This document shows positions 33,768 through 42,981 of a stretch of DNA of 64,000 nt, piece after piece (position 1 is the first letter of the stretch; each line of letters opens with the position of its first letter). The notes under the pieces were generated by a model that saw nothing but the letters and a program-made list of their open reading frames with translations, was not told where the DNA came from and ran no database searches. The DNA comes from Romanomermis culicivorax (taxonomy: Eukaryota > Nematoda > Enoplea > Mermithida > Mermithidae). Position numbers and translations under genes: made by a program. The stretch is taken from assembly GCA_963922205.1 (NCBI GenBank), contig CAWUHX010000073.1, positions 124,001 through 188,000 on the forward strand, given 5' to 3'.

Positions 33768-35229
33768 GGTTTGGATGGACTGGTTGTTTTTTGACCTTTA
33801 CCGTGCTCATGCTGCTCTTGTTAACATATTTTTTCATGATTGTTCCTTGATTACGTTTTATAATCTTGGTCTTTGCTGGCTGCACGGCTGTAATGATGGG
33901 CGGCTGTGCTGGAACTTGTTGAGGCCAAATGACCTGTGCAGGATTATGCACGGGACATGCATAACATATGCAGCCTGTTGTCCATGCTGAAAAACATGAA
34001 TTATTAATATTGACTGATTGAATGCACACATGCTCATTATTTTCTTGAGCAAATTCGTGAAACAGTAATCCATCATCTATGTCATTTTCCAAAATAGCTT
34101 TATGAATAAATTCAGCTGAATTATTATTATTTGTTTTTCTACTTCTACTTGGATTAGAAAAATTGTTTTCGCTTTTAGAATAATTTATCTGAGTGTTCCT
34201 AGCAGGCACATTATTATTGTTAATAGGCGAATAATGATTACCTTGCTGATAGGCAGGTGTGCTCCTTTTTAAAAGCAAACATTCTTTGTTCCTGTGGCCA
34301 GCCCTTCCACAATGCCGACAGGGCGATTTGCAATCTATGGTGGGATGCCCACGGTGGCAATTGTCACACCAAACCATATTTTGTTCTACATTTCCATTAT
34401 GTAATTGGGAAATTTTTGCCTCGAATTCCTGTCTTAGGAAATGTAGTTTTGCGTCCATTTGTTTATTACTATTTGTCTGAAAAAAGTTTGAATGTGCACA
34501 CACAGTATTTGATGGATTAGAGGAAGAAAGTAAATCTTCTGTAAACAGCTGTGATTCTGCGTAACGTGCAGCTTTCAGTGCCTCATCTAATGTTGTGAAC
34601 TCCTGAAATTTGATGCTATCCCTTATAGGTGTTTGCAAGCCTCTGAGAAAAATTGGTTTAATTATGCTTTCACGTGCATTTTCAGTAAGTGAAGGATATG
34701 CAGATCTACTAAATTTTTGTAATTGTTTCAAAAATTCAGTTACTGTCTCCGTTCTTTTTTGTTCTCTATCATAAATTAGCTGTTGGTAGATGTCCGCATC
34801 TCTACCATCAGGATAAATAATTTGCAACTGCTGGATGTAGTTGGCATATGAATGTGGTGGGTTTGGCTCCCTTTTTAATTCTTGGAAAGAGGACAGTGCA
34901 GGACTGCCTAGATTAGCTTCCAAAAATGCTCTTTTGTAGGCATCTGCATGATCAGGTATGCCTTGAAGAACCATGTATTGGTCTAACTTATCAACCCAGT
35001 CTGAAAAAGAATCCCCAAATGATCCAGAAAAAACTGGGAGTGGGTGAAAACTAAGCATAGGGTTGAACCACATTGGTGGTCCCCCATCTGCTCCTTCTCC
35101 TGCCTGTGCAGGTGGATTTTCTAATTTTATATTTATGTCATGCAATCTCCTTGCAAGGGGATCCATTGCATTATTTAGAGCCCTCTGGATAGTCTCTTCT
35201 ATTTGTGTGGCTTCCTCATCATTTGGCAT
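33733..35229 (-). CDS. gag: Gag protein of LTR element copy A, intact, 498 codons
   Basis: The frame is complete from ATG 35229 to its stop at 33733. It has an acidic, Pro-rich N-terminus (to about residue 60), then a capsid-like retrotransposon Gag domain (about 60-235) with DSFSDWVDKLDQYM, SAYPSLTENARE and FLRGLQTPIRD. Two zinc knuckles follow: CDNCHRGHPTIDC (about 288-300; CX2CX3HX4C, one residue short in the first loop) and CRHCGRAGHRNKEC (about 304-317; canonical CCHC). The C-terminal third is Asn/Ser/Gln-rich with a Lys-rich tail. Gag forms the particle and binds genomic RNA. It overlaps the env-like frame by 35 nt. Its intactness beside a stop-ridden env is notable. Confidence 0.85.
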   Translation of the reverse strand: MPNDEEATQIEETIQRALNNAMDPLARRLHDINIKLENPPAQAGEGADGGPPMWFNPMLSFHPLPVFSGSFGDSFSDWVDKLDQYMVLQGIPDHADAYKRAFLEANLGSPALSSFQELKREPNPPHSYANYIQQLQIIYPDGRDADIYQQLIYDREQKRTETVTEFLKQLQKFSRSAYPSLTENARESIIKPIFLRGLQTPIRDSIKFQEFTTLDEALKAARYAESQLFTEDLLSSSNPSNTVCAHSNFFQTNSNKQMDAKLHFLRQEFEAKISQLHNGNVEQNMVWCDNCHRGHPTIDCKSPCRHCGRAGHRNKECLLLKRSTPAYQQGNHYSPINNNNVPARNTQINYSKSENNFSNPSRSRKTNNNNSAEFIHKAILENDIDDGLLFHEFAQENNEHVCIQSVNINNSCFSAWTTGCICYACPVHNPAQVIWPQQVPAQPPIITAVQPAKTKIIKRNQGTIMKKYVNKSSMSTVKVKKQPVHPNHGDQTKCANST

Positions 35230-35532
35230 CTTTTGTAAAGCTGAACGTTTACTGTGCAGAATGATTTTCGAAAATTGGTCTGAAAGTGGTTTTGTATTTG
35301 TGCTTAATGAGCGTAGTGCTCTTTTTGAAGACCTAATTTTATCTGTAGTTTTGTATGTGTATTACGAGTTTTGTAACAGAATGTGGCTTTTTGGTTGTGT
35401 GTTTTTATATTTAACACTGCACCAATTTTATCAGCCCGAAAACAAAAGAAAAGCTTACCAAATTTAAATGCAAAAAAATAACGTGAGTTGCACTGTGTCC
35501 AACGACAATTTTAAGCCAGCCTCGCCATAATT
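35230..35532 (-). promoter_or_regulatory. leader and putative primer-binding site of copy A
   Basis: Between the putative LTR edge and gag, the minus strand reads TTATGGCGAGGCTGGCTTAA over 35530-35511. TGGCGAGGCTGGC at about 35528-35516 has the TGG start expected of a tRNA-primed PBS directly after an LTR ending in CA. The primer tRNA is not identified. Confidence 0.45.
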
Positions 35533-36240
35533 TGTCACGGGGTAAATGTCAAACAAAAATCTAATAATTGTTCTTCAAATTTATTCACAAAAAAAATACT
35601 ATTTAATACAACAAAGAAAAGATCAAATTAAATAATAATGTAAAAGAAGAAACGAAAACGGTCGTTTTCTAAGTGTAAAAAAACAGAAGAATAAAGAATA
35701 AATACTTGACTTCCAAATTTTAGGTTGTTTAGTTGTGGTTAAACAGTTGGCACAAAATCAAAATTAATGGTCTTCCACCAAAAGTTTCTATAGGTTGCTA
35801 TGTTAGATGCTATTCAGCTAATTTCCAGGTTAAATGTGGACCTTGGAATTGTTAGCCTTTTTTTAAGATAGAAACCAAAAAAAAGTTTCTGGTGATGATT
35901 CTTTTTTTCTTGTTGCCTATTTTTGTGTGATCTGGGTTTTTTGCAAAACGGAATCGGCAATAGGCGTAATTAATTAAGTTTCGTTTTTCTACTGAAAATC
36001 TAGTAGAAAAGTATTTTGTTTCTGGAACCTTTTTCTTGGAAAAGTATGAATTATTATCAATTATGAGTTTTATTTAAAATAAAGGAAAAGTTTCTTTCCT
36101 TGCTGTCAACACAAAAACTACGCATAATGCACATTGCACAATATAAAAAAACACAACTCCTCACTATCATGTAATCACTATTATGACATCAGTACAGTAT
36201 ACAAGTTTTATGGGTGTTACTGGCATTGCTACAACTGTAC
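35533..36240 (-). repeat. putative 5' LTR of copy A
   Basis: On the minus strand this would start TGTACAGTTGTAGC (36240) and end GTGACA (35533), next to the PBS-like sequence. No second copy is seen in the window, so the outer boundary is a guess from TG...CA ends. Confidence 0.35.
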
Positions 36241-36285
36241 ACTTAATAATGCAAACACAAAAAAAGATAGTGTTGAAGAGCATAC

Positions 36286-37600
36286 TAAATGACTTGAAAA
36301 AGAGGCCTATATAAGATCATTAGGCTATAATTTAATAAATATTTGGGAGTGCCAATGGGAAGCTGAACGGCAGAAATATTTACAGACAAGAAGCAAAAAC
36401 TGCCCTCATTTCTTCCGAAGGTACCAGTTCCAAAAATATGTAGATAAAAATGCATGGAAAAAGCCATTTTGGATGGGTCTGTATTTGGCTTTGCAAAAGT
36501 AGATATCAATACACCAGATTCTCTAAAAGAACTATATGCTGACTTCCCACGAATCATAAAGCATGCTGAAGTGGGTAGAAATGATGCTGGTGAGCTTATG
36601 AAACAATATGCAGAAAACACTAATCAGTTGAAACAACTTAGAAAGAACTTAATCAGCAGCTATTTTGGGAGAGAGCTTATGATCTCAACCCCAATGATTC
36701 AGTTCCTTGTAAAACATGGTCTACTCCTAGAAAAAATTCATGAGATTGTTCAGTTTGACAAAACCACACCCTTTGAAGCATTCAGAGACAAGGTCACAAA
36801 GCATAGACAAGAAGGAGATGCTAATCCAGAATTGTCCATGATAGCAGATACATTTAAGCTGCTAGGCAACACTGGCTATGGAAAAACTAACTAAAAAAGA
36901 AGGCCATGTTGATGTTATATACACTGACTATGAAAAAGCTGCTGAACTTGGTCTGAGCCCATACATGAAAAAACTCTAATGCATAACAGATAACTGTTAT
37001 GAAGTCCACATGAGGAAAAAAGAAATTGTCTTGGACCTTCCTATTGTAGTTGGCCTTTCAGTTTATAACTGGGCCAAAATTCGAATGCTGGAATTTTTTT
37101 ATGATGTCTTACAAAAATATTTTGATTCAGTGAATTATCAGTGCATGGAAACAGACACTGACAGCATCTACCTCGCAATATCCGAATCTAACCTCTTAGA
37201 TATAGTAAAACCAGAACTGAGGAACGAATTTATGGATGAAGTATACCCGAAATGGTTTGTTACAAAACCAGAGCAAGAGAGAATACCTGGTTTACTAAAA
37301 GTTGAGTGGCAGGGGACATCCATGTGTTGTCTTTCAGCAAAAACATATATTGGGGTAGGGGAAGGTGAAAAGAAGATCAGCTGTAAAGAGGTCATTAAAA
37401 AGATCAATGACCTCACCTTTGAAAAGTATGCAGCTGTACTGGAAATAATGAAACCCTGGACCGGAACAAACATTGGTTTTAGAATGTTACCAGATAATAA
37501 AATCTGGACATATGTCCGAGAAAAACAGGGTCTCCCATACCTTTATGTGAAAAGAAAAGTTCTAGAAGATGGCGTAACAACTGTACCATTGGACTTGTGA
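36286..37600 (+). pseudogene. protein-primed family B DNA polymerase relic (Maverick/Polinton type)
   Basis: This is the C-terminal half of a type B DNA polymerase. It starts with SLGYNLINIWECQWE (36310s). It continues after a one-base shift near 36450 with FGFAKVDINTP and SSYFGRELM, then the polymerase B box KLLGNTGYGKT (about 36857-36890). After a second shift near 36890 and a TAA at 36976 comes LDLPIVVGLSVYNWAKIRM, and then the catalytic box ETDTDSIY (37147-37170). The two Asp of DTDS bind the catalytic metals. Exonuclease and N-terminal parts are missing. Such genes replicate Polintons by protein priming. The other Polinton-like genes at 49.0-52.5 kb have the same orientation. Confidence 0.8.
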
Positions 37601-37756
37601 TATTCCTTTCATTTATCTATTTTTTCAACTAAGGTTATATTTGTATGTCTACTGTGTAGACATTCTTACTTTAACACAAAGAAGAGAATATTTCAGCAGT
37701 ACAAAAAAATGAATTGTCAGTTCAATTTTTGAACTTTGTGATTTTTTAGGGAGGCA

Positions 37757-37935
37757 CTGGATGCATGATGAGGAGCCACTGACGGTCTGGGATCATGCAA
37801 CTCTGTGCTGGGTTTCAGGTGTATGGTGAGGAGCCAATGAAGGCCTGGAGTTGAGCATATATGTGTGTGTGTGCAGGATGTTAGGTGCATGGTGAGGAGC
37901 CAATGACGGTCTGACATCAGGCAACTATGTGTAGC
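37757..37935. repeat. tandem repeat, three imperfect copies of a ~60-68 bp unit
   Basis: Each unit contains GGTGCATGGTGAGGAGCCAATGACGGTCTG or a close variant; cores start near 37758, 37818 and 37886. It lies just downstream of the polymerase relic. Confidence 0.7.
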
Positions 37936-38504
37936 GCATGATTATTCTCCAATTTGTGGGTACTTTCTATGAAGGTACTGGCGCCACATGTGTACTAGCC
38001 TCCTTGCAGCTGGCACTGGGACTGATCCCCTGATCAGTGCGAATGAGTACACAATTTCTGTTGATATATCACATGATTTATTGTTCATATTGATTGTTTA
38101 TTCCATTTAGGCTAGCTATATAAAGCTTGAAGTGGCTGCTTCAGCTTTATTAGCTAGGCGAACTTCTCTCCCCCACCCCCAACGGGTGGGGCGACAGTGG
38201 CGGGGGCAGCGGGCAGCGGCAGCAATGCATAATAACAAATAAGACAAATGGTAGAGCCAACACTTAATTTAGGCTTTTGTCGTAAATGGGTCATGTTGGG
38301 TACCAATCGATAGATCTCATTGGGCTGATTCCGAAAAACACATATACGTCACATTATCCCGAGTTTTGACGGAGACGTGGGTGGGCAAAGTTTGGTGAAC
38401 TTTTTCCTTTCTACCCCAGGTGTGACGTCATGCTTCGATGACGTCATAGTAGTAGGAAGAAGGTCGGCTATGTTTTGTGTGGGTGCCAAGGATGCAAATT
38501 TTTT

Positions 38505-38612
38505 TCCAAGTCCAACACCTATGTTTTGCATATGAAGTGGCACAATTTTATCTTTTTTCCCAGTCCAACGCCTATGTTTTGCATATAAAGTGGCACAAAT
38601 TTATGCTCAGGC
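38505..38612. repeat. tandem duplication, 54-bp period
   Basis: CCTATGTTTTGCATATRAAGTGGCACAA occurs twice, about 54 bp apart, with few differences. GC-rich CCCCCACCCCC and CGGGGGCAGCGGG runs lie upstream at 38170-38220. Confidence 0.7.
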
Positions 38613-38639
38613 CCCCCTCTATACTACTGAGGGTGAGTC

Positions 38640-38890
38640 TAGTTTCCCTAAAATCTCGGATGGAATCGCGAAAATTCTGAAAATGTTTCCTAAAAAGCCA
38701 AAATATTTTTGCCCAATTTTTCGAGTTGCAGGTACCAACATTTTGGTACTAATCATGCCTGTAACTATACCTGTAGGAGGTTCGACCAGTTGCAATTTTG
38801 GGAGGGTGGTCAGAAAAAGTCGAAATTTTCCCAAAAAAGGCACATTCTTGCCAATTTTTTCAAGTCTGAGTGGGGGTTGGGTGTATATGG
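38640..38890. repeat. dispersed repeat, second copy at 53060-53350
   Basis: Shared blocks in the same order and orientation include GACCAGTTG, a G-rich stretch, AAAAAGTCGAAATT, AAAAGGGCC/AAAAGGCAC, CCAATTTTTTC, AGTCTGAG and GGGTRTA. The two copies flank the polymerase-integrase span at some distance. Confidence 0.5.
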
Positions 38891-39564
38891 TTGAATATTT
38901 GTTTTTTTTTTATTTTTTCATTTTTTTTTATTTTTTTCAATTTTTTTTTGCAATATTTTTTTGATGTTGAGAAACAAAACTTTGAAAACAACTACTTTCC
39001 AAACACCTGCATTTTCAGCCTCGGTGCTCCTTAGCGTGTATTTTTTACATGTGTGGGTTTGTCATCTGTTTTTTCCCTTCAAGCCCCCAGTGAAAGGCGC
39101 TAGTAAAATTTTCGGATTTTGATGCTCTGGAAGGTTTTCCCATTTTTGGGAAGTCAATTTTGGGGAGCCCATATGAACATTTTAAAACTTATTCATTGAT
39201 TTGTGACTCAATTTTTAAATATATAATGACTGTCAAACCATATGAGATTAACAATCTGGTGTTCTCAAACAGCTAACTAGTTAATAATCAATCATAAATT
39301 AACGAATTTTCTTAAATTCAAGCAGAACAGCAAAAATAATATAAATATGTAAAACGGAAAACTACAACTAGTGTTGGAAAATCGGGCACTGAAAACCTTG
39401 GATGCATGGGAATCAGAAAATTCTAAGTCCAAATAGAGGAAATGTTTGATTGTGTTACTCAAGTATCCAACTGAAATTTAAAAGATCATGATAAACAAGA
39501 TCATTTTAGTAGATGTTCTCTATCCTGATATCCTAAAAGTTGGTAATTTTCCATTTTGCACAAT
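38891..39564. other. low-complexity T-rich DNA before element B
   Basis: Long T runs at 38900-38960 and AT-rich sequence. I see no gene. Confidence 0.6.
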
Positions 39565-39756
39565 TGTAACCCGTTTAGAATATCAAAAAGTAGAAAAACT
39601 ACAATTAACACTTTATGCTCTGAATTCCTTATCACATTTAATTTTATGCCCTAAATTCCAAATCAGAGATACGCCCTACTTCCTGTAAATATATTTTCTT
39701 TCTTTTTATAATAAAAGAGTTCCACCACAAAACGTGTTCAGGACCTGTACGCTTCA
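39565..39756 (+). repeat. 5' LTR of element B
   Basis: It starts TGTAAC and ends TTCA, with an AATAAAA polyadenylation-type signal near 39710. Short open frames across it are chance. TGGGTGGTCATC just after it (from 39760) may be the primer-binding site. Confidence 0.9.
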
Positions 39757-39922
39757 TTTTGGGTGGTCATCAAACTTTTTTACATATTGGATAGAATATA
39801 GTACCTATTGCAAAGTTTTGGACGATTAGTTTGTGATAATTTACATAACGTTTTCACCATTGTGGAATTTTGATGTCAACATCGATTTGGGACATATAGC
39901 AAGGACTTTTTCTAATAGTTTT

Positions 39923-40642
39923 ATGGTCAACACGAGGGACAACACTATGCAAGAGATTCGGGATACATTGGATGACATTCAACAGACTCTATCCAATCCG
40001 TGCAGAAACAAGCCATTTTCCCTTCCGACGCTCAGAGCTGATCAAGACTTCTTTCATGGTCGAACAGGCGAGAATTTCAATTTATGGTTGGATAGATTCA
40101 ACCGTTATGGTCAAGCGCAAGAATGGACGGACGATTATAAGCGTGCAATTTTGCCAACCTTCTTATGGGATGCAGCAGAAGTCATCTTTAACGGCATACC
40201 AATGGCGCAGCAAACAGCAATGACTTTTGAGCAATTAGTTACCATGTTGCACGCACGTTTTAGTCCAGCTCATGCTGCTGAGCTAAAAGCTTCGGAATTA
40301 CACAATAGACGACAGTTTCATGGCGAATCTATTTTAGATTATTCGGTCGTGATCCAGCAGCTAACAATGGAGGCATATTCCGATTTGACTGATGATGTGT
40401 GAAATACTCTTATGAAACGATTTTTCATTGCTGGACTTTCACCCGAAATTTGGAAGCTCGTTGTGTCCTGCAACCCGAAAACTTTCAAAGATGCAGAGTT
40501 AGCTGCCAGAAATGCTGAGGCGCAACTTCAACTTTTGAATGGACGAAATTGTCAATTCTCGATTCTTAACAATCCACCCCTCTTGATGAACAATGGGGGA
40601 TATCATCAACAACAGCAATCAAATGTGGTTCGCTCCTTTTAA
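39923..40642 (+). pseudogene. gag: Gag capsid region of element B, one internal stop
   Basis: The likely start is ATG 39923, giving MVNTRDNTMQEI; MVNTR is a common Gag start in Ty3/Gypsy elements. The open frame extends upstream to 39833. A retrotransposon Gag domain follows, with FNLWLDRFNRYGQAQEW, LHARFSPAHAAELKASEL and FIAGLSPEIWKL. TGA at 40400 interrupts it, and TAA at 40640 separates it from the zinc knuckle, which lies in the same frame. Both stops are single-base changes from sense codons, so Gag, knuckle and env were probably continuous. Confidence 0.8.
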
Positions 40643-42981
40643 AGATCATCAAGGGGCCCAGGAAAGAAGAAGCTCACCTTTGATCGCACTGCTGATGGTC
40701 GACCCATTTGTTTCAATTGTGGAATTCCAGGACATATTGCAGCACGATGCAACCACCCTCGGAAATCACAGCAATCAAGGAACAGAAACTTTAACAGAAA
40801 TCAACCAAACAATTGGACAACAATGAGAAATTTTTGCCCTTTTCAATATGGACAATGTCCATCAAAACAGTCAAGACAGCAAAGTGTCAATGCAGTTAAA
40901 ATTGAATACCCAAACAATATGGAACAATTGCAGTTTCAAAATGAGAATTTGAAAAAGCAAATCCAAACACTTGCAGAAATGATGAATGGCGCCTCATTGG
41001 ATACACAGCAAGACACCTCAAGCTATCTTCAGTCAACTCAAAATGTCATTTTTGCTTGTGGCGATAAAACAAAGAAAGAAGAAATAGATTTCAGCTCAAT
41101 TAACATCATGCAATCAGAAAAATTGGGTAAGCTAGAAAAGAAGTTCATCCCGCATGTGATCAATGCCATGGTGTTGTTGCTCTTTAGCTACATTATTTCA
41201 AGCCTGCCATCAGCTTTTGGTAATTTTGATTTTCAACAATGTGGTATTTCCCAATCTGGCCTTGCATATCATGTACCACAGGCTGTTAAATGCGTCCCAC
41301 CAGAAGCTGGAATTGTAATTGTTGACTCGGTTCAGTTATTTGTGCCCAATCACAGTCCTGCATTGCGCCTAGCATGGAAATGTTCAGCAAAAAAGTATAC
41401 AGTGTGTACAAACATTGGTATATTTGGATCCAAAGGTATCGTCTCATCTACAGAAATAGAAGTTCGATTGTTAGAAGCAGAATGCAGATCAATAGTTACT
41501 TTTCGTGTGTGGAATCAGGTGGAACTCACTAAAGTAAATGAACGGTTATATAAATCAAATGCAAACTTGGAACCAGAATTTATCTACTGTTGCCACAATG
41601 TCTGCAAATCCATAACAAAGTTGATATTGACAAAAGGCGAAGTTGGAACCTTCGATGGTAAAACCTTCATCAGTGACTTGGGTGATGTTTCAGGATGCAG
41701 AGCATCAAGTAACTTTTGTGACACTACGGGCGGAATAATTATTTGGCACAACGCCATTGAGCCGCCATGTGCGTTTAGACCAACAGAATGGTATGAATTA
41801 AAGCAAATGGATCATCACTCTATAATTCAGAAGATACAAGGTGCATTCACAAGGCTCCAAAACCGAAGTGTTGTTTCAATAAAGCCATGCTTGCCACAGT
41901 TTTTTATTATGATGGATCAAGGAGTTGCACTTGCTCCAAAAGATAAGTATACAATGTACAAGTTGGCCCCAGATTTAATTACGCCAAACAGAAGTGATCC
42001 AAAATTTCGTGTACTCATGGAAGCTAAGAATCGTCCGAGATGTCAAGTACCAAGTGGCAAGAATTCAACATTGGATCCAATCAACCTCAAATTACAGTAT
42101 TTAGAAGCTATGACAGAGCACATTAGGATCAATGAATTTCCTGAAGTTTGGCTCAACTTGTGTCATTCGGCCTCCACACAGTTGAAGATGATTTGGCAAT
42201 TTTTGCGATTGGATGCCACAGTAGGATCAAGAATTTTGTTCAACAGAAATGACATTTTTGCACGTTTTTTCGGTCAAGCTTTAATGGTATGGAAAGGCAT
42301 ACCCATTAAAATATCAAAGATTTACTGGGATTATAAAGTAAACAATGAATGCTACAAATTTCTGCCACTAGAAGATTTGTTTTTTTTCGCCTTGCTATTT
42401 TTTTCGCCTTGCCAGGAAGCACTGATATTGTGAAGTCGTCTCCACAACTTCCGTGCAATCAAGTTCAATCAGGATTCTTTTTCGATGAATTGGAGAGCCA
42501 ATGAAAAAGCACAAAGGGTCCTGTTCATGTCCAGAACTTACCAATGGAGATAATGTGGAAGAGCCACTATCCGACAGTCGTTTTCAATTCTCCACCTATC
42601 TTGCCAGAAATGTCGGCTGCTTTCACTGATAATTTAGCGATGTTGCAAGGAATGGTTTTGAACTTTGAACGCTTGGAAACTCAGTTTAATCATTTCGTTA
42701 ATGAGACAAGTCACACTGTTTTTAATCCAGAAGACCTGCAAAGATCTCTCAGAAGCATTAAAGAAGGAGCTACAACTTATATTGATAATCAAAAGAGCCT
42801 TTTCAGCTTCGTGACAACCGTCATGCATTTTTTCTCAACAGCAAAATTTCAAACAATTTTCAATTTGGTGCTGATAGCAGTTGCAGTCATTGATGTCTGC
42901 TACTGTTTTTCAATCATCTATCCATGCCTGAGAACGACTCTCAGTTTTTGCAAATGCTTGTGTTGCTTTTGCCGACTATAA
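40643..42981 (+). pseudogene. nucleocapsid knuckle plus env-like glycoprotein in one frame (element B)
   Basis: The open stretch 40643-42433 starts in Lys/Arg-rich nucleocapsid with CFNCGIPGHIAARC, a canonical CCHC knuckle (40709-40750). It continues through a heptad-like Leu/Gln segment (about 40920-40990) and a hydrophobic anchor or signal (VLLLFSYIISSLPSAFG, about 41170-41220). The Cys-rich ectodomain follows, with CGISQSG and SDLGDVSGC (about 41670-41698). A 17-bp tandem duplication at 42381-42414 changes the frame, and a TGA occurs near 42502. The frame 42544-42981 then holds the membrane-proximal part and anchor (VLIAVAVIDVCYCFSIIY) with a Cys-rich tail. The 17-bp duplication alone accounts for the frame change. 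TAA at 42979 separates env from pol, which is in the same frame. Confidence 0.8.

Noticed and set aside
39488..39688. Open frame across the 5' LTR of element B (repeated at 46479-46664)
   Set aside because: It is duplicated only because the LTR is duplicated, and it has no coding character.
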